Assembly: GCA_963818225.1 (NCBI GenBank)
Contig: CAWFRO010000006.1
Span: 248,001 to 312,000, forward strand
DNA: 64,000 nucleotides
DNA from: Palsa-504 sp963818225
GTDB lineage: Bacteria; Actinomycetota; Actinomycetes; Streptosporangiales; Streptosporangiaceae
Reading direction: 5' to 3'
In this document: positions 54,947 through 63,061 of the stretch, in pieces
How the letters are laid out: the number at the start of each line of letters is the position of its first letter
Numbering within the stretch: position 1 is the stretch's first letter
The notes under the pieces: generated by a model
What the model saw: only the letters and a program-made list of their open reading frames with translations
Database searches by the model: none
Told to the model about the DNA's origin: nothing
Program-made: the position numbers and the translations under genes

Positions 54947-56848
54947 GTGACCATGCTGGAGAGCATCAACGGCCCTGAGGACCTGAAGGAACTCAGCCAG
55001 GATCAGCTGACCCGGCTGGCCGCGGAGATCCGTGACGTGCTGATCGATACGGTGATCAGGAACACCGGTCACCTCGGGCCGAACCTCGGCGTGGTCGAGC
55101 TGACCATTGCGCTGCACCGGGTGTTCGACTCGCCCAAGGACAAGATCATCTTCGACACCGGGCACCAGGCCTACGTGCACAAGCTGCTGACCGGGCGGGC
55201 CGCGCGGTTCGGGACGCTGCGCCAGCGCGGCGGGCTGACCGGCTACCCGAGCCGGGCCGAGTCCGAGCATGACGTGGTGGAGAACTCGCACGCCTCCACC
55301 AGCCTGTCCTACGCCGACGGCCTGGCCAAGGCGTACAAGCTGCGCGGCGAGCAGGACCGGACGGTGGTCGCGGTCATCGGCGACGGCGCGCTGACCGGGG
55401 GCATGGCCTGGGAGGCGCTCAATAACATCTCCGCGGCCAAGGACTCCCGGCTGGTCATGATCGTCAACGACAACGGGTGGTCCTACCAGCGGACGATCGG
55501 CGGCCTGGCCGAGCACCTGGCGGCCATCCGGGTCAACCCGCGCTACGAGGGCGTCCTGGACTACATCAAGACCACGCTGTCCCGCACCCCGCTGGTCGGC
55601 GCGCCGATCTACGGCACGCTGCACGGCATCAAGAAGGGCATCAAGGACGTCCTGCAGCCGCAGGTGATGTTCGAGGACCTGGGCATCAAGTACGTCGGCC
55701 CCATCGACGGCCACGATGAGCGGCTGCTGGAAACCGCGCTCGGGCACGCCCGGGACTTCGGCGGGCCGGTGATCGTGCACGTGATCACCAAGAAGGGGTT
55801 CGGCTACCCGGACGCCGAGCAGAACGAGATCGACTGCCTGCACCAGGTTCCCGCGGCAGGCGCCGAGCCGGGGACGTGGAGCCGGGTGTTCGGCGACGAG
55901 CTGGTGGCCATCGGCGCGCGGCGTCCCGACGTCGTCGCGATCACGGCCGCGATGCTGCACCCGACCGGCCTGGTCCAGTTCGCCACGGCCTACCCGGACC
56001 GGGTCTATGACGTGGGCATCGCCGAGCAGCACGCCGTGACCAGCGCCGCGGGCCTGGCCATGGGCGGGCTGCACCCGGTGGTGGCCATCTACTCGACGTT
56101 CATGAACCGGGCCTTCGACCAGACGCTGATGGACGTGGCCCTGCACCAGCTGCCGGTGACGTTCGTGCTGGACCGGGCCGGGGTGACCGGCTTGGACGGG
56201 GCCAGCCACCACGGCATGTGGGACGGGTCGATCATGCAGCTCGTCCCGGGCATGCGGATCGCCGCGCCGCGGGACGCCGCGCGAGTCGCCGAACTGCTCA
56301 ACGAGGCGGTCGCGATCTGCGACGGGCCGACCGTGGTCCGGTTCCCCAAGGGCAAGGTGGGCGGCGAGGTCGAGGCCATCGCCAAGCTCGGCGGCATGGA
56401 CCTGCTCCGCGACCCGGCCGAAGGCCTCGGCCGAGATGTCCTGCTCGTCGGGGCCGGCCCGATGGCGCTGACCGGGCTTGAGATCGCGGACCGGCTGGCC
56501 GGGCAGGGCATCGGCGTCACCGTGGTCGACCCGCGCTGGACCAAGCCGGTCGACGAAGCCCTGATCGGTGCCGCCCGCCAGCACCGGCTCGTGGCCGCCA
56601 TCGAGGACAACGGGCGGGTCGGCGGCTTCGGCGACGCGGTGGCCAGGCTGCTGCGCGACCATGACGTGGACGTGCCGGTCAAGACGCTCGGCCTGCCGCA
56701 GGAGTTCCTCGCGCACGGGACGCGCGAGGAGATACTCGATGAGGCCGGCCTGACCTCCCAGCAGCTGGCCCGGCAGATCACCGAGGCGGTGGCCCGCCGC
56801 TCGTCGGCCGACGCGGCGGGCGAGCCGGAACCGCGCCCGGTCGAGTAG
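54947..56848 (+). CDS. dxs: 1-deoxy-D-xylulose-5-phosphate synthase
   Basis: First enzyme of the MEP isoprenoid route: pyruvate plus glyceraldehyde-3-phosphate to DXP with thiamine diphosphate. The 633-aa protein is intact. Features are TGHLGPNLGVVELTIALHRV, FDTGHQAYVHKLLTGR, the TPP motif GDGALTGGMAWEALNN (from residue 145) with NDN, GPIDGHDERLLE, the catalytic region GIAEQHAVTSAAGLAMGGLH and the C-terminal VVDPRWTKPVDE. GTG 54947 with GAGGAG eight bases upstream; ATG 54953 is possible. fprA begins ten bases after the stop, and the proposed fprA -10 box includes the dxs stop codon. Confidence 0.97.
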   Translation: MTMLESINGPEDLKELSQDQLTRLAAEIRDVLIDTVIRNTGHLGPNLGVVELTIALHRVFDSPKDKIIFDTGHQAYVHKLLTGRAARFGTLRQRGGLTGYPSRAESEHDVVENSHASTSLSYADGLAKAYKLRGEQDRTVVAVIGDGALTGGMAWEALNNISAAKDSRLVMIVNDNGWSYQRTIGGLAEHLAAIRVNPRYEGVLDYIKTTLSRTPLVGAPIYGTLHGIKKGIKDVLQPQVMFEDLGIKYVGPIDGHDERLLETALGHARDFGGPVIVHVITKKGFGYPDAEQNEIDCLHQVPAAGAEPGTWSRVFGDELVAIGARRPDVVAITAAMLHPTGLVQFATAYPDRVYDVGIAEQHAVTSAAGLAMGGLHPVVAIYSTFMNRAFDQTLMDVALHQLPVTFVLDRAGVTGLDGASHHGMWDGSIMQLVPGMRIAAPRDAARVAELLNEAVAICDGPTVVRFPKGKVGGEVEAIAKLGGMDLLRDPAEGLGRDVLLVGAGPMALTGLEIADRLAGQGIGVTVVDPRWTKPVDEALIGAARQHRLVAAIEDNGRVGGFGDAVARLLRDHDVDVPVKTLGLPQEFLAHGTREEILDEAGLTSQQLARQITEAVARRSSADAAGEPEPRPVE

Positions 56849-56851
56849 CGT
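56846..56851 (+). promoter_or_regulatory. Probable leaderless -10 box of fprA
   Basis: TAGCGT (TANNNT) lies six bases before ATG 56858. Its first three bases are the dxs stop codon, so the promoter would sit exactly at the gene border. Confidence 0.35.
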
Positions 56852-56857
56852 AAGTTC

Positions 56858-58319
56858 ATGCTGAACGTAGCTGTCATCGGCTCTGGCGGCCGGCCTGTAC
56901 GCCGCCGAGGCGCTGGTCAAGCAGGCCGCCGCGCTGCCCGCGCCGGTGCCCGTCCGGGTCGACGTGATCGACCGGCTGCCCACCCCGTACGGCCTGGTCC
57001 GCTACGGCGTGGCGCCTGACCACAAGTCGATAAAGTCGATCGCGCAGTACCTGCGCAAGGTGCTGGAAAGCCCGGGTGTCGCCTTCCTGGGCGGCGTGCA
57101 CCTCGGCGAGGACGTGACCCGCGACGAGCTGGTCGCCGCCTACGACGCGGTCATCTACGCCACCGGCGCGATGCGCGACCGCCGGCTCGCCATCCCGGGC
57201 GAGGACCTGCCCGGGAGCTACGCGGCCACCGACTTCGTGAACTGGTACTGCGGCCATCCCGACGTGGACGCGGGGGCATTCACCCTGGACGCCGAGTCGG
57301 TCGCGGTCATCGGCGTCGGCAACGTCGCCGTCGACGTGGCCCGGATCCTGGCCCGGGACCCGGCCGAGCTGCACACAACCGACGTGCCGCAGCCGGTCCT
57401 GGACGCCCTGTACGCCAGCAAGGTGCGCGAGGTCCACATGATCGGCCGGCGCGGGCCCGCCTTCGCCAAGTTCACCACCAAGGAGCTGCGCGAGCTCGGC
57501 GAGCTGCCCGGCGTCGAGGTGGTCGTGCACGCCGACGAGGCCGATCTGGCCGCGTTCGATGCCTCCGGCGAGAGCACCGCCCTGGCCGAGACCGACCGGC
57601 GGGTCCGCGGGAACCTGGTGGCCATCACCCGGTGGGCGCAGGGCCAGGCCGCCGAGCCCGCTGCCTCCGGGCACGCACGCCGCCTGATCATCCGGTTCTG
57701 GCTGAGGCCGGTGGAGATCCTCGGGACCGAACGGGTCCGTGGTCTCACGCTGGAGCGGACGGCGCTCGGCGCCGATGGGGCCTTCGGCGGCACCGGGCAG
57801 CTCGAGACTCTCGACGCGCAGATGGTGCTGCGTTCGGTCGGCTACCAGAGCGTCCCGCTGCCGGGCGTGCCGTTCGACTCCCGGGCCTCCGTCGTGCCGA
57901 ACGACCGCGGCCGCGTCCTCGGCCCGGACGGCGCCCCGCTGCCCGGGGAGTACGTGGCCGGCTGGCTCAAGCGCGGCCCGACCGGCGTGATCGGCACCAA
58001 CAAGTCCGACGCCGCCGAGACCGTCCGCTGCGTCCTCGAGGACCTGGCCGGCGGCCCGGGCGACGGTGACACGCCGCTGCCCCGGGCCGGCCTGCTCCGC
58101 TTGCCCGAGGCCGACGCCTCCGCAGCTGGCGGGGATGCGGCGCAGTGGCCGATCGGGGCCGTCCTGGCCGGACGCGGCATCGCCCCGGTGTCCTACGCCG
58201 AATGGCTGCGCATCGAGACCGCCGAAGCTCAGCTGGCCCAGGACCTCGGCCGTGGCGAGCGCGTCAAGCTGCACAACCGCGCCGCCATCTGGTCCGCCTG
58301 CCGCCCCGAGGACCTCTAG
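56858..58319 (+). pseudogene. fprA: Ferredoxin/adrenodoxin-type NADP+ reductase FprA, frameshifted near start
   Basis: Two-domain FAD enzyme passing electrons between NADPH and ferredoxin. From ATG 56858 the frame gives MLNVAVIGSG, then shifts. The remaining protein continues in another frame as GLYAAEALVKQAAALPAPVP, then VDVIDRLPTPYGLVRYGVAP, DHKSIKSIAQYLRKVLESPG, ATDFVNWYCGHPDV, VAVIGVGNVAVDVARILARD and GWLKRGPTGVIGTNKSDAAET, all FprA signatures. Adding two bases after 56887 restores GSGPAGLYAAEAL, the FAD-binding motif. If real, only a form initiating at GTG or ATG downstream (for example 56946) and lacking the FAD loop would be made. Confidence 0.9.
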
Positions 58320-58536
58320 CCCCGCACCCGGGTCATCGTGTGCCGTGACGGCCTCACCGATCTCGCCGTCAGCACCCAAATACGGGCGAGCCGTAATTTC
58401 CGTTGCTAAAAACCGGCGCGGCCCGGAGCACCGTGCTGGCCCACGATGACGGCGAACCTGCCGGTTTGTCACTGGCTGTCCGCATCATGGGTCTCGAAGG
58501 CGGGACAGCCCCAGTGTGGATGGTGGAAGAGGCAAC

Positions 58537-58866
58537 ATGAGTGACCACGACGGCGTCCTGATGATGCAGAGGTTGCTGCTGGCCGGCACGCTCGGCCTGG
58601 CCGTGGCGCAGAAGGCGGCGGCGATCCTCGACGGGGAGCCGGCCTCGGCAGATCCGCTGATGCCGGTCCCGATGGTGCTGGACGACCAGCAGGCTCCGGA
58701 TCCGCGGAGCCATGATGGCGCGGTGCTGCGGGCCATCCTGGACGCGGCCAACGACTGCCTCGGGCATTTCGATGACCGCCCGCCGGGGGAGCGGTGGTGC
58801 GATGCCCTGCTGCACCTGCTCGACCTGGCTGCCTTCGCCGGCGACCTGGGCTCGCCCGCTCTCTAA
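58537..58866 (+). CDS. Small conserved-looking protein of unknown function
   Basis: A 109-aa frame starting MSDHDGVLMMQRLLLAGTLG with GGAAGAGG upstream of ATG 58537. It has a hydrophobic-alpha N-terminal segment (LLLAGTLGLAVAQKAAAILD), a middle Pro/Asp-rich part (PASADPLMPVPMVLDDQQAP) and a C-terminal helical region (AVLRAILDAANDCLGHF, RWCDALLHLLDLAAFAG). No known domain is recognised. The 217 bases before it hold no gene. A short GCGGC/GCCGC hairpin follows the stop (58867-58881). Confidence 0.55.
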   Translation: MSDHDGVLMMQRLLLAGTLGLAVAQKAAAILDGEPASADPLMPVPMVLDDQQAPDPRSHDGAVLRAILDAANDCLGHFDDRPPGERWCDALLHLLDLAAFAGDLGSPAL

Positions 58867-58999
58867 GCGGCAAGAAGCCGCAGCGTAGGCCGCCTGACGG
58901 TGGGCTGGTGTAAATGGCCGTTAGGGAAATAATGTTTTAACGGGTTATAAACGACGTGGGGCGTTTCTCGTTGCCGGTGGTGACAGGCACAATGGTGCC

Positions 59000-61216
59000 A
59001 TGGGTATGAGCCAGACGAATGTCTTCCCGGCCGAAGGGCCGTTCGAACCGTCGTTCGGGGAAGGTTACGATGGCCCGTTCCAGCGTCCGCGCGACGCGGC
59101 GCAGCTGACCGAGGGCAGCGAGGCCGATGAGAACGCGGCGCCCCGGCCGGACGGCGACTTGCCCGAAGGGCGCTACCTGGACCGCGAGGAGAGCTGGCTG
59201 CGGTTCAACGAGCGCGTGCTCGAGCTCGCCGAAGACGAATCCGTGCCGCTGCTCGAGCGGGTGCGGTTCCTGGCTATCTTCGCGACCAACCTCGACGAGT
59301 TCTTCATGGTCCGGGTGGCCAGCCTGGTGCGCCGGATGGTGGCTGGCTTCCCGGTCGAGGGCGCCGGGGTCCGGCTGCCCCGCCAGGTGCTGGAGAACAC
59401 CCTTGAGCTGGGCGGCGAGCTCACCGTCAGGCACGCGCGGACGTTCAGCGAGCGAGTCAACCCCGAGCTGGCCGAGCACGGGATCGAGATCCTGCGCTGG
59501 AAGGAACTGTCCGCGTCCGAGCGGGACGGCCTCAGCGAGCTGTTCCGCCAGCGGATCTACCCGGTGCTCACCCCGCTGGTAGTGGATCCGGCCCACCCGT
59601 TCCCGTTCATCTCCGGCCTGTCGCTCAACCTGGCCGTCATGATCGCCGATCCGAGGACGGACGCGACCGTGTTCGCCCGGGTCAAGGTCCCGCCGCTGCT
59701 GCCCAGGTTCCTGGCCGTGGCGCAGAACCGGTTCGTGCCCATCGAGGACGTCATCGCGGCGCACCTGACCGACCTGTTCGGCGACGTGGAGGTGCTCGAG
59801 CATCACGTGTTCCGGGTCACCCGGATCAGGGATCTGGAGGTAGATGAGGATCTCGCCGAGAACCTGCTGCAGGCGATGGAGCGGGAGCTGGTACGGCGCA
59901 GATTCGAGCCCGCGGTGCGGCTCGAGGTCGAGGAAACGATGTCGGCCGATGTGCTGGACCGGCTGGTCACCGAGCTCGACATCGACATCCGCGCCGTGTA
60001 CCGGGTGCCGGGACCGCTCGACCTGAGCGGGCTGTTCGCCATCGCCGACCTGAACATCGGCGAGCTGCGCTATCCGGCGTTCGTCCCGGCCAGCCTGGAG
60101 ATCCCGCAGGACACCGGCATCTTCAGCGCCATCGCCGAACGCGACATCCTCGTCCAGCACCCCTATGACTCGTTCGCCGCGTCGGTCGAACGGCTCATCG
60201 AGGAAGCTGCGGAGGACCCGCGGGTGCTCGCCATCAAGCACACGCTGTACCGGACCAGCGGCAAGTCGCCGATCGCGGACGCGCTCATCGAGGCGGCCGA
60301 GGCGGGCAAGCAGGTCGTCGTGGTGGTCGAGATCAAGGCCCGGTTCGACGAGCGGGCCAACATCGCCTGGGCCCGCAAGCTGGAGCAGGCGGGCTGCCAC
60401 GTCGTGTACGGCATCGTCGGCCTGAAGACCCACGCCAAGATGGCGCTCATCGTCCGCGAGGAGGCCGACGGGACGCTTCGCCGGTACTGCCACCTGGGCA
60501 CCGGCAACTACCATCCGACGACGGCGCGGGTGTATGAGGACTTCGGCCTGCTCACGGCCGATCCGGCGGTCGGTGAGGACGTCACCGCGCTGTTCAACCA
60601 CCTCACCGGCTACAGCCGCCTCGGCGCGTACCGCAGGCTGCTGGTCGCGCCGGAAAACCTGCGGGCCGGCATCGTGAGCCGGATCGACCAGCAGGCCGAA
60701 CGCCAGCGGGCGGGCCTGCCCGCCAGGATCGCGTTCAAGTGCAACGCGCTGGTCGACGAGGTGGTCATCGACGCCCTGTACCGGGCCTCGCAGGCCGGGG
60801 TTCCCGTCGACCTGTGGGTGCGGAGCATCTGCTCGCTGCGGCCGGGCATCCCCGGGCTATCGGAGAACATCAAGGTCCGCAGCGTGGTGGGCAGGTTCCT
60901 CGAGCACTCGCGCATCTACGCGTTCGGCACCGGGGAGGACGAGGACAGCGAGATCTGGATCGGCAGCGCCGACATGATGCACCGGAACCTGGACCGCCGG
61001 GTGGAGCTGCTCGTGCGGGTGACCGACCCCAGCCACCGGCGGCGGCTGCGCGGCCTGCTCGACCTCGGCCTGGACGATGGCATCTCGTCGTGGTGGCTCA
61101 AGGCAGACGGGTACTGGACGCGGCACAGCCGGGACGACTTCGGCCGTCCGCTGCGTGAGCTCCAGGAGACCCTGATCCGGGAACGGCGAGGCCGTCCGGC
61201 CGATGAGCCGGCCTGA
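59000..61216 (+). CDS. ppk: Polyphosphate kinase 1
   Basis: Makes polyphosphate from ATP (reversible). The 738-aa protein has a 55-residue variable N-terminus, then YLDREESWLRFNERVLELAE, FATNLDEFFMVRVASLVRR, HPFPFISGLSLNLAV, HPYDSFAASVERLIEEAAED, TLYRTSGKSPIADALIEAAE and the autophosphorylated His in CHLGTGNYHPTTARVYEDFG (about residue 498), plus FKCNALVDEVVIDALYRAS and SADMMHRNLDRRVELL. The TATAAA at 58945-58950 may be part of the promoter. mutT1 follows 51 bases downstream, as in mycobacteria. Confidence 0.97.
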   Translation: MGMSQTNVFPAEGPFEPSFGEGYDGPFQRPRDAAQLTEGSEADENAAPRPDGDLPEGRYLDREESWLRFNERVLELAEDESVPLLERVRFLAIFATNLDEFFMVRVASLVRRMVAGFPVEGAGVRLPRQVLENTLELGGELTVRHARTFSERVNPELAEHGIEILRWKELSASERDGLSELFRQRIYPVLTPLVVDPAHPFPFISGLSLNLAVMIADPRTDATVFARVKVPPLLPRFLAVAQNRFVPIEDVIAAHLTDLFGDVEVLEHHVFRVTRIRDLEVDEDLAENLLQAMERELVRRRFEPAVRLEVEETMSADVLDRLVTELDIDIRAVYRVPGPLDLSGLFAIADLNIGELRYPAFVPASLEIPQDTGIFSAIAERDILVQHPYDSFAASVERLIEEAAEDPRVLAIKHTLYRTSGKSPIADALIEAAEAGKQVVVVVEIKARFDERANIAWARKLEQAGCHVVYGIVGLKTHAKMALIVREEADGTLRRYCHLGTGNYHPTTARVYEDFGLLTADPAVGEDVTALFNHLTGYSRLGAYRRLLVAPENLRAGIVSRIDQQAERQRAGLPARIAFKCNALVDEVVIDALYRASQAGVPVDLWVRSICSLRPGIPGLSENIKVRSVVGRFLEHSRIYAFGTGEDEDSEIWIGSADMMHRNLDRRVELLVRVTDPSHRRRLRGLLDLGLDDGISSWWLKADGYWTRHSRDDFGRPLRELQETLIRERRGRPADEPA

Positions 61217-61267
61217 CCGCCCTGGGCGTGAGCGAGGCCGGGGTACGCGCCTGATCGGCGGCCGACG

Positions 61268-62173
61268 GTGAGTGAGGCGATCCTTTCGGCGGGCGCCGTC
61301 GTGTGGCGCCGCGCTCCGGGCGAGGCTGACGACGCCGATGTCCTCCTGGTGCACCGGCCCAAGTACGACGACTGGTCGCTGCCCAAGGGCAAGCGCGAGC
61401 CGGGTGAGCACGTGCTGCTCACCGCGGTCCGCGAGGTTCTCGAGGAGACCAGCGTGCGCCCGGTGCTCGGCCCGCAGCTGCCCACCACGGAATACCTCGT
61501 CCGCGGCCGTCCCAAGAAGGTCAATTACTGGTCCGCGACCGCCGCAGGCGCCGAAGCCGCGCCCAGCCACGAGATCGACGCGGTGGCCTGGCTGCCGCTG
61601 CCGCATGCGGCGGACGGGCTCAGCTACCCCCACGACGTAGAGGTGATCGCGAGCCTGCGGCCACGTGCCACGGTGCCGCTGATCCTGGTCAGGCACGCCT
61701 CAGCCGGCGACAAAGATGACTGGCCGGGTGAGGACCTGCTGCGGCCGCTGGACACCGAGGGCGCCGCAGACGCGCTGCTGCTGGCCGACCTGCTGGCCTG
61801 CTTCGCCCCTCGCGCCCGCGTGATCAGCTCACCTGCCGTGCGCTGCGTGGCGAGCATGCGCCCGTACGCCCTGGCCTTCGGCGGGTCGATCGAGGCCGAG
61901 GCCATCTTGACCCCACCGGTCCGGGCCCCTGATTCCTCAGACCGAACGGACCAGGGTGGCTCCTTCCTGCCCCTTTTCCGCGACCTCGTGGCGGCCGGGC
62001 AGCCCGCAGTCGTCTGCCTGCACCGCGAGAACCTGCCGCTGGCCCTGGCCGCCGCCTGCTCGGCGCTCGGTGCTCCGCCCACCATGGTGGAACCATCGCT
62101 GCTCAAGGGCGGTTTCCTGGTCCTGCACATAGCGGCGGGGAAACTCGCCGCCCTCGAGCGCTACGAACTCTGA
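61268..62173 (+). CDS. mutT1: MutT1-type NUDIX hydrolase with histidine phosphatase domain
   Basis: A 301-aa two-domain protein. The NUDIX domain (residues 1-130) has the box KGKREPGEHVLLTAVREVLE followed by ETSV, slightly modified from the classic GX5EX7REUXEEXGU. The C-terminal domain (from about 135) is a histidine phosphatase starting LILVRHASAGDKDDWPGEDL with the RHG-like RHA motif and VISSPAVRC. M. tuberculosis MutT1 has this architecture and degrades 8-oxo-dGTP/GTP and diadenosine polyphosphates; ppk lies next to it there too. GTG 61268. Confidence 0.93.
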   Translation: MSEAILSAGAVVWRRAPGEADDADVLLVHRPKYDDWSLPKGKREPGEHVLLTAVREVLEETSVRPVLGPQLPTTEYLVRGRPKKVNYWSATAAGAEAAPSHEIDAVAWLPLPHAADGLSYPHDVEVIASLRPRATVPLILVRHASAGDKDDWPGEDLLRPLDTEGAADALLLADLLACFAPRARVISSPAVRCVASMRPYALAFGGSIEAEAILTPPVRAPDSSDRTDQGGSFLPLFRDLVAAGQPAVVCLHRENLPLALAAACSALGAPPTMVEPSLLKGGFLVLHIAAGKLAALERYEL

Positions 62174-63058
62174 GTCTTCGCATTCCGCGGAATCTCCGCG
62201 CTGTCCTGAGGGCCCGCGCTGTCCTGGGGCCGCGCTGTCCTGAGGGCCGCTGTCCTGAGGGCCCGCGCTGCCGGGAGCCGCCGCGCCGTCCGGCGTCTCC
62301 GCGTCGTCCCGGGTCCGTTCATCTCCGTGGGTCCCGCCGTCCTCACGGGGCTCAGATACGTCATGAACCTCAGGGTCATCTGATCGCGCGAGGTCATCTT
62401 CGGGCTCGCGGTCTCCCCGCTGGGCGGCCCGGCGGCGGCGGCGCAGGACGTGCCGGATGATCAGCGCCGCGAGCAGCACCGCCACCGCGATGAGCACGTA
62501 CAGGGAGTACCGCGTGATGTAGTGGTAGATCGTCTCGATATGGTTGCCGGCCAGGTAGCCGACGCTAACCCAGGTCCCCACCCACAGGGCGGCGCCCAGT
62601 GCGTTGAAGAAAAGGAAACGCAGCCAGCGCATGCCGCTGATCCCGGCGATGATCCCGTTCGCCTGGCGCAGGCCCTCGATGAACCGTGCGACCACGATGA
62701 TCTTGCCGCCGTGACGATTGAAGAAGTACTCGGCTTTGTCCAGCCGCTCCTCGGTGAGGAAGACATACTTGCCCCATCTCAGGGCGACCGCGCGGCCGCC
62801 GAAATGCCCGATGGCGAAGCCGATGTTGTCCCCGATGACGGCCGCGATGAAGCCGATGAGGCCGACGGCCACGATATTGAGCTGCTGATGGCCGGCGTAG
62901 ATGGCGGCGGCGATAAGGATGGTCTCGCCCGGCACGGGTATGCCGAAGTCCTCGAGCATGACCAGCGCGAAGACGGCCAGGTACCCGTAGTGATTCAGCG
63001 GTCCGGACAGCGCGTTGAGGAAACCCGGCATCGGCGGGGGCCCGGCGAGGTACGGCAC
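61937..63058 (-). CDS. DedA-family membrane protein with run-on tail
   Basis: Residues 1-210 are a typical DedA (SNARE-associated/VTT) protein: YLAVFALVMLEDFGIPVPGE, GDNIGFAIGHFGGRA, the signature RFIEGLRQANGIIAGISGM, FNALGAALWVGTWVSVGYLA and a last helix LYVLIAVAVLLAALIIRHVL. Family members move undecaprenyl phosphate or phosphatidyl lipids. A charged tail follows. As read, the frame goes through a repeat region (62200-62266) and continues antisense to mutT1 to 61937. A repeat unit there is 16 instead of 18 bases; restoring two bases would end the protein at 62161 (RNAKTQSS). GTG 63058 starts three bases after the RNase D stop, so the genes are co-transcribed. Confidence 0.88.
   Translation of the reverse strand: MPYLAGPPPMPGFLNALSGPLNHYGYLAVFALVMLEDFGIPVPGETILIAAAIYAGHQQLNIVAVGLIGFIAAVIGDNIGFAIGHFGGRAVALRWGKYVFLTEERLDKAEYFFNRHGGKIIVVARFIEGLRQANGIIAGISGMRWLRFLFFNALGAALWVGTWVSVGYLAGNHIETIYHYITRYSLYVLIAVAVLLAALIIRHVLRRRRRAAQRGDREPEDDLARSDDPEVHDVSEPREDGGTHGDERTRDDAETPDGAAAPGSAGPQDSGPQDSAAPGQRGPSGQRGDSAECEDSEFVALEGGEFPRRYVQDQETALEQRWFHHGGRSTERRAGGGQGQRQVLAVQADDCGLPGRHEVAEKGQEGATLVRSV
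62200..62266. repeat. Short tandem repeat in the dedA 3' end
   Basis: Four imperfect units based on GCTGTCCTGAGGGCCCGC (18, 16, 15 and 18 bases long) encode GPQDSA-type residues on the minus strand. The 16-base unit (62218-62233) breaks the frame and leads to the run-on tail of the DedA protein. Confidence 0.7.
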
Positions 63059-63061
63059 TGA

